A stretch of DNA of 14,991 nt from Pseudomonadota bacterium (lineage in GTDB: Bacteria > Desulfobacterota > GWC2-55-46 > JADFVP01), in contig JADFVP010000128.1 of NCBI GenBank assembly GCA_015222595.1, forward strand, positions 1 to 14,991, given 5' to 3'. Made by a program: the position numbers and the translations under genes. Positions 6,817-14,346 of the stretch are shown here, in pieces (positions within the stretch are counted from its first letter, which is position 1; each line of letters begins with the position of its first letter). The notes under the pieces were generated by a model. That model did not search any database. It had not been told where the DNA came from and saw only the letters and a list, made by a program, of their open reading frames with translations.

Positions 6817-8271
6817 TTACTTATCTGAAAAAGCCTTCAATTTTATACACCTTTTCGGGTGGCGGAGCTTGCGCAGCGCCTTTGCCTCGATCTGCCTGAT
6901 CCTCTCGCGCGTAACATTAAAGTGCGCACCGACCTCTTCAAGCGTATGATCCTTATTCTCACCTATTCCGAACCTCATACGCAAAACCTTCTCTTCTCGC
7001 GGCGAAAGTGTTGCAAGCACCTCATTCATATGGCCGGTCAGGTCGTTGCTTATCATCTCGTCATGCGGTATGGCAGCCTCTTTATCCTCTATAAAATCTC
7101 CTAAAAGGCTGTCACCCTCGTCTCCGACAGGCGTTTCGAGCGAGATCGGCTCCTTTGCGATCTTCAAAATCTTACGCACCTTGTCGAGCGGCATGCTGAG
7201 CCGCTCGGAAAGCTCTTCGGGTGTAGGCTCCCGTCCATTCTCCTGAACAAAGTAGTGCGAGGCCCGCACAACCTTATTGATAGTCTCTATCATATGGACC
7301 GGTATGCGGATAGTTCGCGCCTGGTCGGCTATCGCACGAGATATGGCCTGGCGTATCCACCACGTCGCATAGGTAGAGAACTTGTATCCGCGTTGATACT
7401 CAAACTTCTCAACGGCCCGCATAAGGCCGATATTGCCCTCCTGAATAAGGTCGAGGAACTGCAAACCCCTGTTGATATACTTGCGCGCAATACTTACCAC
7501 AAGCCTGAGGTTGGCCTTGGTAAGGCTCGCCTTCGCCTCCTCGACCTGATCCTCCAGGGAGCCGACCGTCTCAAGGACAAGCTCCAGTTCGTTCGGCGAT
7601 ACGCCGACCACTGCGTTCAGCTCATCGGTTCTCGTCTCTATTTCAGCTTGCCGTGCCGTGCCGGCAGACTCTTTCTCCGTTTGCAGCGCATCTATTTCTC
7701 TCGCCGCTGCTATCAATCTAAAGAGGACCGTCTCGTAGATATCGCTCTTCTTCTCTATCGCAATCAGAAGATCAATGAGGCGCGGCTCCTGACTCGTTCC
7801 GCCCTTTTTGCTGTACGCCTTGTAGACCGTTACAGCCTCATCTATATTCTTAAAGATATTTTCAAGGTCTTGTTCATCCTCGGAGAGGAGCCCTTCGTCA
7901 TCGTCGAAGTCTATTACCTCGCCCCCGGCCTCCCTGCGCTCCACAAGCCTTGCGCGCAGAGAATTGACCTCATCTATTATAACGGAGGTCTTCAGAAACT
8001 CTCGCGTAACGGCAACCTTGCCGCCCTCTATTCTCTTGGCAAGCGCAACCTCTTCGTCCTTCGTCAGAAGGTCTTCAGAGCCCATCTCTCTAAGGTAGGT
8101 CTTTACGGGGTCAAAGCCGCCGCCGGTGTCTCCGGAGTAGAAGGTGCTCTTCGTCTCCGTACCCGCCCTTGCATTCGGCGCCTTGCCCATATCGCCTTCA
8201 AGGTCGAGTTCCGGCTCTACGTCGTCAAGTTCCGTATCCTGGTCCGGCTCTTCTTTTTTATCGCTCATCAT
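6817..8271 (-). CDS. rpoD: Primary sigma-70 factor RpoD, short region 1.1
   Basis: Housekeeping sigma factor directing RNA polymerase to -10/-35 promoters. Of 484 residues, 1-50 are a short acidic leader (13 Asp/Glu in the first 28). Region 1.2 is at about 52-85 (DPVKTYLREMG), the non-conserved insert at about 86-250, and region 2 at 253-323 with LRLVVSIARKY, DLIQEGNIGLM and the -10-reading helix YKFSTYATWWIRQAI. Region 3 is at about 328-400 and region 4 at 415-475 with the -35 helix VTRERIRQIEAKALRKLRHP. Canonical RpoD of Proteobacteria is about 590-615 aa; the difference is mainly loss of region 1.1. A TGA in frame at 8284-8286, 13 nt upstream of the ATG, rules out a longer N-terminus from the sequence as given. 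GAGGAAAG lies about 8-10 nt before the start. It is 48 nt downstream of dnaG, the classic operon partner. Confidence 0.97.
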   Translation of the reverse strand: MMSDKKEEPDQDTELDDVEPELDLEGDMGKAPNARAGTETKSTFYSGDTGGGFDPVKTYLREMGSEDLLTKDEEVALAKRIEGGKVAVTREFLKTSVIIDEVNSLRARLVERREAGGEVIDFDDDEGLLSEDEQDLENIFKNIDEAVTVYKAYSKKGGTSQEPRLIDLLIAIEKKSDIYETVLFRLIAAAREIDALQTEKESAGTARQAEIETRTDELNAVVGVSPNELELVLETVGSLEDQVEEAKASLTKANLRLVVSIARKYINRGLQFLDLIQEGNIGLMRAVEKFEYQRGYKFSTYATWWIRQAISRAIADQARTIRIPVHMIETINKVVRASHYFVQENGREPTPEELSERLSMPLDKVRKILKIAKEPISLETPVGDEGDSLLGDFIEDKEAAIPHDEMISNDLTGHMNEVLATLSPREEKVLRMRFGIGENKDHTLEEVGAHFNVTRERIRQIEAKALRKLRHPKRCIKLKAFSDK

Positions 8272-8319
8272 AGATGACTTTCCTCATGCGTTCTTTCCGG
8301 CCCTCAGCCGTAAGACTCC

Positions 8320-10107
8320 TCAGCGTTTCTTTGACATCTGGGCTCTTTTAGCCCTATCTCTAACCTGACGCGCCTCTTCGTGACGCCCGCTTCCCTCAAG
8401 ATCCTCTATCATCTTGAGAGTGGTCGGCTTTAGCGAATCTACATTAAGTATCTTGGAGATACTTTCATTGAGCATCCTCTCAGGATCGACAACAAAGCCG
8501 TCGTCCTCTTTTATCATCGCCCCGGCTATCCAGCCCTTGAGCTTCGACTCTTCGAGCCTCTCTAAAAGGGCCGAACAGTCTATGGTGCCTCCGGTGTCGC
8601 TGCCAGCGCCAAGACACTCAGCAACGATCCTTCCGGCCTGCTTCATCTCCGGGTCCCCGAACTCGTCTATCGCCGCCAGTACCCTCTCACTATATAAATC
8701 GGGATGTTTGAGAATAACCTTAAGCAGAGTTAATTCAGCCCGTCCGGCGCTCCGCTTCGAGGCTCTCTCTTCAGGGGAGAAGAGAGCCTCTCTGTGCGCC
8801 CGCTCTCTACCGCCTCCACCCTCTGCGCTCCCTTTAAGCGCGCCATAGACGGCGTCCGGCAACAGGTTCAGGCTGTTAGCCACGCGCGGAACGTAGTGGG
8901 CCTGCTCGGCAACGTTCTTGATTTTCCCCAACTGCGCCACCGCAGAGTCGAAGTACGCGCGCTTGCCCTCGGGCGTACTCATATCGTTAGTTCGACCAAG
9001 CTCGTCGAAGAAAAAGTCCATAAGAGTGCCTGCTTCTATTATAGCCTCTTTCATTGCCTGCGGGCCCTTGGTGGCCAGAAATTCGTCAGGATCCTTACCG
9101 AATCCGAGATTTATCATCCGGCACGGCACATCCTCCTCTAAAAAGACGCCTAAAGACCTGAGCGCGGCCTTCTTGCCCGCATCATCGGTATCGAAGAGCG
9201 TATAGATCGGCCCGCCACACCCCTTGAGCGCGCGAACATGCCCAGTCGTCATTGCGGTTCCCATAGAAGCGACCGTATTGGTAAACCCGGCTCTGTGCAT
9301 GGCGAGCACGTCGAAGTACCCTTCTACAACTATTGCCGCGCTAACCTTTGAGATCGACTCCCATGCAGTAGACAGGCCGAAGAGAACCGTGCCCTTCTTG
9401 AAGAGTACGGTCTCCGGGCTGTTCAGGTATTTGGGCATCTCGTCGCCTAGAGAGCGGCCCCCGAAACCGATTACACGGCCCGAACGGTCGTTTATAGGAA
9501 ATATCAGCCGCGACCGGAACCGGTCATAGAACCCGCCCCCGCCCTTCCTGGCGGCAACGAGCCCAGCCTTCTCAGCAGCCTCTATCACATCAAAAGCAGC
9601 GCTCTTGCCCTTTAAGTACTTTACCAGACCGTCCCAGCCGTCGGGTGCGTACCCGACGCCAAAGGAGTCTAGAAACTCTTTATCACTAAAGCCGCGCCCC
9701 TTCAGATACTCTCGCGCTACGGCTCCCGGAGAAGAGTAGAGGGTCTCTTTAAAGTAGGTAGCGGCAAGCCTGTTCACCTTGTAGAGAGTGTCCTTAAAGC
9801 TAGCTACTCCGCTCTTCTCACTCTCAATACTCACCCCGTAACGCTCACCGAGCTTTCTTGCCGCTTCGGGAAATGAGAGCCCCTCCTTCTTCATTACGAA
9901 AGAGATTACGTTACCACCCTCATTGCAGCCGAAGCAGTAGTAAATCTCCTTCTGCTCGTTTACGGAAAATGAGGGGGTCTTCTCCGAGTGGAACGGACAG
10001 AGACCGACGTAACCGGAGCCCTGCTTTTTGAGCGCCATATACTCCGAGACTACCTGCACTATGCTTGCGCGCGCCCGTATCTCATCTATCTTCTCATTTG
10101 GAATCAT
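8320..10107 (-). CDS. dnaG: DNA primase DnaG
   Basis: Makes RNA primers at the replication fork. The 595 residues match the family. An N-terminal CHC2 zinc ribbon has Cys37-x2-His40 and Cys58-x2-Cys61 (CPFH ... CFGC). The catalytic core begins with the YLNSPETVLFKKG segment (227-239). The TOPRIM fold shows VEGYFDVLAMH (261-271, Glu262), ASMGTAMT (280-287), FDTDDAGKKA (305-314, metal-binding Asp306/Asp308) and KDPDEF (338-343). The C-terminal part (about 430-595) is helical, as expected for the DnaB-binding domain, but little conserved. It follows mutS2 by 33 nt and precedes rpoD by 48 nt, so it is probably cotranscribed. The start has no good Shine-Dalgarno; a TATAAT ends 7 nt upstream of the ATG. 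Confidence 0.98.
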   Translation of the reverse strand: MIPNEKIDEIRARASIVQVVSEYMALKKQGSGYVGLCPFHSEKTPSFSVNEQKEIYYCFGCNEGGNVISFVMKKEGLSFPEAARKLGERYGVSIESEKSGVASFKDTLYKVNRLAATYFKETLYSSPGAVAREYLKGRGFSDKEFLDSFGVGYAPDGWDGLVKYLKGKSAAFDVIEAAEKAGLVAARKGGGGFYDRFRSRLIFPINDRSGRVIGFGGRSLGDEMPKYLNSPETVLFKKGTVLFGLSTAWESISKVSAAIVVEGYFDVLAMHRAGFTNTVASMGTAMTTGHVRALKGCGGPIYTLFDTDDAGKKAALRSLGVFLEEDVPCRMINLGFGKDPDEFLATKGPQAMKEAIIEAGTLMDFFFDELGRTNDMSTPEGKRAYFDSAVAQLGKIKNVAEQAHYVPRVANSLNLLPDAVYGALKGSAEGGGGRERAHREALFSPEERASKRSAGRAELTLLKVILKHPDLYSERVLAAIDEFGDPEMKQAGRIVAECLGAGSDTGGTIDCSALLERLEESKLKGWIAGAMIKEDDGFVVDPERMLNESISKILNVDSLKPTTLKMIEDLEGSGRHEEARQVRDRAKRAQMSKKR

Positions 10108-10140
10108 ATCTACTATTATACCGCTTATACTACGCCCACG

Positions 10141-12504
10141 CTACTTAAGCTCAACTATCGTTACTCCGCCCCCGCCGCGCGCCCTGTCGCCAAGGGCGAA
10201 GCTCTTGACAGACGGATGGGCCAAGAGGATACTATCCACACCGGCTTTCAATCTTCCTGTGCCGACCCCGTGTATCACCTCTACGGTATCGAGCCCTTCG
10301 GCATGTCCGTTATCGATAAAACGGTTAAGAAGCGGCTCTGCCTCCTCTACTCTCATACCGAGCAAATTCAGTGAACGCGATACCTTCATATCGGCGTCGA
10401 TTCGCACCTCTTGAGACGCACTTTTGCCTCTTCGGCCCCTACCCTTTGCAGCTTTGCCCTTACCGGGCTTCGTGCCCTCGGTTCTTTCGAGCCGGGCGAA
10501 GTCTACAGAGACCTTGAGCGCACCGACCCGCACCTCCGCCTTCTCGTTCTCCGCGTCAACGCTAATCACAACGCCCTTCTGGCGCAGATCCTTTATCGTT
10601 ACCGAGTCGCCTTCAGCAGGCACAAAACGCGGCACCTTCGTTATCCGCTCTACAACTCTGGCCCCCGTTGCGTTGATCTCTTTTATAACAGGGGCAATTG
10701 AGTCTGGCGAGCCGGTCGGTATGAACTTTATACTCTCGGCAGAGCGTCTTATCTCTTTTGTCGCCTCAGCGACAACGGCGTCGATTCTGCTCTGCACCTT
10801 TGAGAGCAGCTCGGCCCTGCCCTCTCTCAGACTAGCAACGGCCGCCGTTCGCTTTCTCTCCAACTCAGTTGCAGACTCAAGCCTCTGTCTCAACTCCTCC
10901 CTCTCCTCTTCGAGCATTCTGACCGACTCGATAAAGGCGCTCTCTTCGGTACCCAAGTACCTCTGCGCCTTCTCCACAAGCTCGGCTGGCATGCCGAGGG
11001 ACTTGGCGATAGAAAGCCCGAGGCTTGGGCCCGGAACCCCATAGCAGAGAGTATATAACGGATGGAGCGTCTTCTCGTCGAACTCGACCGAGACATTGAG
11101 GTAGGCTGGGTCGCTCTGCGCATGCGCCTTCAGCATATTGAGGTGCGTGGTCACAACAGACGTTGCCCCTGTGGCTGCAAGAGTGTCTAGCGAGGAGAGC
11201 GCAAGTGCTCCGCCTTCTGAAGGATCGGTGCCGGAGCCTATCTCGTCCACAAGCACCAAAGAGCCGGGGCCTGAGTCCGACAGGAACTGCCCGAGCCTGC
11301 GTATATGAGCAGAGAAGGTCGAGAGCGAGGCGATAATATCCTGAGAGTCTCCGATATCGGCCATAATGCGCGAAAAGAGCCTCACCTCACTTCCGTCTCC
11401 CGCGCTTATGGGAATTGCGCTCATCGCCATAAGGGTCAGCAGCCCCAGGGTCTTGAGCGCAACGGTCTTACCGCCGGTATTTGCCCCTGAGATGACGACA
11501 ACTTTGTGCTCTTCGGCTATCTCTATATTTATGGGTATGACCACGCCCTCGCCCCGCGCCGCCTTTAACTCCAGTAGCGGGTGGCGCGCATTGCTGAGCT
11601 TAATGCCTCCCTCACTTCTTAGCACCGGTATAACGCCCGATATCTCGCGGCTAAAAAGGGCGCGCGTCTGGAGCGAGTCCAGCAGGGCTGCGGTCTCTAA
11701 GTCGGCCAGTATCTCTGCCCTGTACTCGACGACATCTGCGGTAACCGCACGCAGTATCGCGATCTCCTCTATCGCCTCGTCTCGCCTGAGCACGCTTCTA
11801 CGGTTATTGAGTTCAACGAGCGCCATCGGCTCGATGAAGAAAGTCTCTCCTGAGCCAGAACGGCCATGCACGACCCCGTCGAACTCGTTATGCTTTGCGG
11901 CCTTGATGGCTAGCACGTGGCGGTCTTCGCGGATGCTGGCGTACTCTTCCTGCAACACTTCCTTAAGGCCCCGGTCGCGCAGGAGGCGCGCCATAACCTC
12001 GCGGGCGCGAACCAGAATATCGCGTATCTCTTTTCTTATGCGGTTCAGGTTAACAGATGCGTCATCGACTATCTTGCCGGTGGAGTCGAAGATGCGCGAA
12101 AGTTCGTACGAAAGGTCCGAGTGGTCCGTTATAGAGTCTATCGCTATGCCGGTCTTGAGATAATCCTGAGAGAATCTTTCAGACGACACACCCTTCAAGA
12201 GCACGAGACAAGAGAGCGTAGAGCCGATAAAGCGCAGGTCTTCGTTCAACAGATAAGAGCCTTCGGGCATGGGGCGGTTCAGAATGGGGCGTAAGTCTTC
12301 AATGCCGCCTAGCGGCAGACGCGGACCGCTGTCGAGCAGCCGAGAGAGTTCGCCAACCTCTTTGAAGCGCTCCTCTACAGCTATAATATCGGTCGATGGG
12401 TGTTCGGCAAGGATCTTGGCTCTGCCGAGCGGAGTGGTACTAAAGCCCGAAAGTTCGGACAGGACTTCGTGGTACTCAAGTGCCTCTAATGTCGTGGAAT
12501 CCAC
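10141..12504 (-). CDS. mutS2: MutS2: MutS-like ATPase with C-terminal Smr domain
   Basis: A MutS paralogue not used for mismatch repair; family members suppress homologous recombination and, in Bacillus, act on collided ribosomes. The 787 residues equal the B. subtilis length. The order is core/lever domains (1-330), then the ATPase with Walker A GANTGGKT (340-347), an STFSAH segment (395-400), and Walker B LVLVDE with GSGTDPSEG (416-431). A long coiled-coil-rich region (about 510-590), a KOW-like strand region (about 625-680, with GDSVTIKDLRQKG) and a Lys/Gly-rich linker (GKGKAAKGRGRRGK) follow. The Smr domain spans about 705-787. In Smr, HGVGTG (745-750) is intact, but the first motif, usually LDLHG or LDLRG, is LNLLG (712-716). 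Translation starts at GTG (12502-12504); the ribosome binding site is weak. It follows the Nif3-family gene by 212 nt and precedes dnaG by 33 nt. Confidence 0.96.
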   Translation of the reverse strand: MDSTTLEALEYHEVLSELSGFSTTPLGRAKILAEHPSTDIIAVEERFKEVGELSRLLDSGPRLPLGGIEDLRPILNRPMPEGSYLLNEDLRFIGSTLSCLVLLKGVSSERFSQDYLKTGIAIDSITDHSDLSYELSRIFDSTGKIVDDASVNLNRIRKEIRDILVRAREVMARLLRDRGLKEVLQEEYASIREDRHVLAIKAAKHNEFDGVVHGRSGSGETFFIEPMALVELNNRRSVLRRDEAIEEIAILRAVTADVVEYRAEILADLETAALLDSLQTRALFSREISGVIPVLRSEGGIKLSNARHPLLELKAARGEGVVIPINIEIAEEHKVVVISGANTGGKTVALKTLGLLTLMAMSAIPISAGDGSEVRLFSRIMADIGDSQDIIASLSTFSAHIRRLGQFLSDSGPGSLVLVDEIGSGTDPSEGGALALSSLDTLAATGATSVVTTHLNMLKAHAQSDPAYLNVSVEFDEKTLHPLYTLCYGVPGPSLGLSIAKSLGMPAELVEKAQRYLGTEESAFIESVRMLEEEREELRQRLESATELERKRTAAVASLREGRAELLSKVQSRIDAVVAEATKEIRRSAESIKFIPTGSPDSIAPVIKEINATGARVVERITKVPRFVPAEGDSVTIKDLRQKGVVISVDAENEKAEVRVGALKVSVDFARLERTEGTKPGKGKAAKGRGRRGKSASQEVRIDADMKVSRSLNLLGMRVEEAEPLLNRFIDNGHAEGLDTVEVIHGVGTGRLKAGVDSILLAHPSVKSFALGDRARGGGGVTIVELK

Positions 12505-12557
12505 AATATTCTACTACCTATGCAGCTTTTTTACCTGGTTAGTAACTTACCATATAC

Positions 12558-12583
12558 GCCCCACGCGCCCGCTCTGCGCGGAG
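12558..12583. repeat. GC-rich short repeat, left copy
   Basis: Contains GCCCCACGCG (12558-12567) followed three bases later by GCTCTGCGCG (12571-12580) and GAG. Both 10-mers recur in the same order at 12666-12675 and 12699-12708, where about 20 extra bases of tandem repeat separate them. Confidence 0.6.
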
Positions 12584-12665
12584 CATGTTTTTTGGTACCT
12601 GTTGCCTATGCGGCTCTTCCAACCCACTCGGCAACTTCTAATACACGCCGCCATGCGTAATGGCC

Positions 12666-12715
12666 GCCCCACGCGAAGTGGACCCACGCGGAGTGGACGC
12701 TCTGCGCGAAGTGGG
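12666..12715. repeat. GC-rich tandem/palindromic repeat patch just after the Nif3-family gene
   Basis: Two tandem 15-base units, CCCACGCGAAGTGGA (12668-12682) and CCCACGCGGAGTGGA (12683-12697), differ at one base. A related third end, GCTCTGCGCGAAGTGGG, follows at 12699-12715. Each unit contains CCAC-N5-GTGG, so it can fold on itself, and the outer CCCACGCG / CGCG..GTGGG can pair over the whole patch. It touches the Nif3-family stop codon, so it may serve as an mRNA-end or attenuating structure before mutS2. No T run follows, so a simple terminator is unlikely. Confidence 0.75.
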
Positions 12716-12716
12716 T

Positions 12717-13667
12717 TTATCTTTTAATCCTTCTGAAGCCGGAGGCTGAGAGCACCTCTACATCGGGATCGAGCACGTGGTCGAGCATAAGGTTTATACC
12801 TATGGAGTCGCTCGCCATGTGGCCGGCTATAACCACGTTTATATGGTTCTTGGAGGCCTCCTTGCGGTGCTCCTCCCCAATGTGCATGCCGACAATGGTA
12901 GAGACCCCGGCGTTGGTCAGCGTCTCGAACGCCTTCTTCGAACCCCCGGTACCTCCGGTCATATCGACAAAGACCTTGCCGACCCTGCGCCGCTTCGTGC
13001 CACATACTATCTTAGGCCCAAGCGTCTCTACGCTTGCCCCGGCGTACTCAGGAATGGCTCTTAGAATATCTATAACGTCCGATACGTACCGCGGCTCTTC
13101 AGCATCGAAGAGGTCTTGCAAGTAGGTGGTGACGGCGTTATCGGTTGGCGTATGGACGCACATAAAGGGTATGTCGAGCAGCCGCGCCGCATCGACCGCG
13201 CGCGTATGGTTTACCGGCATGAGCCTGCGCTCGACCTCTTTTATCCGCTCGTCCATAATATCTTCGGCCACGTTCACAGGCACGCCGTACTTGTGCAGTA
13301 TACCCGACTGCATGTCCATTACGTCGTAGAGGTCGGCCATCGGCTTGCCTTCGGGGTGGTGGGCTATAACGAGGTCTATCTTGGTGCCGCGCTCTGTAAG
13401 CCTGTCGGCCAGAAGCAGTTCTCCAACCTCCATATCTATGCCCACCATAACGCGGCGCACCTCCGTGTCGGGATCTCCGTAGAGTATTCTGGTATCGGAG
13501 TACGGGTTCTTGAGCTTCTCGGTATCGTAGTACTTCTTGTCGCTCTCCTTCAGGTCGGCATAATCCTTGCCCGCACGCTCAAGTTCGCTTGCGACCTCTT
13601 CGGTACCCCTCGGATCCAGCTCAATGCCGCGCCTGTAGGCCTTTTCGTATATATCTCTAAACTTCAT
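12717..13667 (-). CDS. Nif3-family dinuclear metal centre protein
   Basis: A member of the Nif3 / YbgI / DUF34 family: ring-shaped proteins with a two-metal site and no settled biochemical role. Of 316 residues, metal-site motifs appear in the family order: IAHHPEG (His103, His104), CVHTPTDNA (His172, Asp176) and IAGHMASD (His283, Asp287 where the family commonly has Glu). A His262 in MHIGEEH lies just before the last motif. The N-terminal 75 residues (charged, helical, with NPYSDTRILYGDP) extend beyond the minimal fold and suggest a subfamily of longer proteins. No signal peptide, so cytoplasmic. A TAAGGAT lies about 7 nt before the ATG. It sits 68 nt after yqeY and 212 nt before mutS2, on the same strand. 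The family assignment is firm; any enzymatic role would be a guess. Confidence 0.9.
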   Translation of the reverse strand: MKFRDIYEKAYRRGIELDPRGTEEVASELERAGKDYADLKESDKKYYDTEKLKNPYSDTRILYGDPDTEVRRVMVGIDMEVGELLLADRLTERGTKIDLVIAHHPEGKPMADLYDVMDMQSGILHKYGVPVNVAEDIMDERIKEVERRLMPVNHTRAVDAARLLDIPFMCVHTPTDNAVTTYLQDLFDAEEPRYVSDVIDILRAIPEYAGASVETLGPKIVCGTKRRRVGKVFVDMTGGTGGSKKAFETLTNAGVSTIVGMHIGEEHRKEASKNHINVVIAGHMASDSIGINLMLDHVLDPDVEVLSASGFRRIKR

Positions 13668-13735
13668 CTTCTATCCTTATAGTTCCGGCGTCGGTTACTG
13701 TTTCTGGTTCCGGCTATTAATCCGGATCTAGAACT

Positions 13736-14182
13736 TTAAGAGCCGAGCACCTCTTTGACTGTCTCGTTTACGAGCTTGCCTTCGGCGCGCCCCTTTAGCT
13801 CTGCCATTACGGCCTTCATGACCGCGCCCATCTCTTTCATTGATGTAGCTCCGAGTTCAGCAGCCTTCTCTTTGACTACGGCCACGACCTCCTCTTTGGA
13901 GAGCTGCGGCGGAAGGTACCCTTTGAGTATTACTATCTCGGCCTCCTCTTTTAGCGCAAGCTCTTCGCGCCCGCCTTTTCTGAACTGCTCGACCGACTCA
14001 TTCCTCTGGCGCAGTAGCGTTGCCACTATCTGCTCGCCCTCGGCCTTTTCGAGTTCTCGCTTAAGCTCCTTCTCTTTGTTCTGCAAAGCGCAGAGCAGAA
14101 GACGCAACGTCGCAGCCTTCAGCTTATCTCCAGCCTTCAGAGCTACCGTAACTTCTTTAGAGACCTCAACTCTCAGACTCAT
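13736..14182 (-). CDS. yqeY: GatB/YqeY-domain protein
   Basis: A small helical protein related to the tail domain of the GatB subunit of Glu/Asp-tRNA amidotransferase, a tRNA-binding fold of unclear role when it stands alone. From the ATG at 14182 it has 148 residues, the family length. Signatures are the N-terminal ATLRLLLCALQNKEKE stretch (about 24-39), the central LRQRNESVEQFRKGGREEL (about 57-75), ILKGYLPPQLSKEE (about 85-98) and the C-terminal MGAVMKAVMAELKGRAEGK with V-EVL (about 118-145). A GTG at 14189-14191 would extend the frame by 3 residues but abuts the ribosome binding site GGGAGGG, which is correctly spaced (9 nt) for the ATG, so the ATG is chosen. yqeY commonly neighbours rpsU, dnaG and rpoD, consistent with this cluster. 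Confidence 0.94.
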   Translation of the reverse strand: MSLRVEVSKEVTVALKAGDKLKAATLRLLLCALQNKEKELKRELEKAEGEQIVATLLRQRNESVEQFRKGGREELALKEEAEIVILKGYLPPQLSKEEVVAVVKEKAAELGATSMKEMGAVMKAVMAELKGRAEGKLVNETVKEVLGS

Positions 14183-14209
14183 ACCAGACACCCTCCCGGG
14201 AAGATTTTA

Positions 14210-14238
14210 TTTATAAAAGTAAGAGTAACGATTGACAG
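14210..14238 (-). promoter_or_regulatory. Possible promoter upstream of yqeY
   Basis: On the minus strand CTGTCA (14233-14238), 17-nt spacer and TATAAA (14210-14215), placing the start very close to the yqeY ribosome binding site. The match is moderate (4/6 and 5/6). If real, it would let yqeY through rpoD be transcribed apart from mglA. I see no clear terminator in the 155-base mglA-yqeY gap. Confidence 0.4.
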
Positions 14239-14346
14239 AAAAAAATTATGGAGAATCCGGGCCCTGTTGTTAGACGCCCTTTTTGTATCTGTCTCAACTG
14301 GCATCCAGACAAGCATCGAACTTTGTGGACAAAACCGGCCCGTAAT

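Noticed and set aside
7255..8277. 340-codon plus-strand frame opposite rpoD
   Set aside because: Lies antisense to rpoD with all sigma regions intact; no domain recognised and no ribosome binding site, so a chance open frame.
11366..12163. 265-codon plus-strand frame opposite mutS2
   Set aside because: Ser/Arg-rich antisense shadow of mutS2.
12558..12715. CRISPR array
   Set aside because: Units are 15 bases, tandem without spacers, and no cas genes are near.
13116..13682. 188-codon plus-strand frame opposite the Nif3-family gene
   Set aside because: Antisense to a gene with complete metal-site motifs; no independent support.
14189..14191. GTG start for yqeY three codons upstream
   Set aside because: It directly abuts the GGGAGGG ribosome binding site, leaving no spacing; the ATG at 14182 is spaced correctly.
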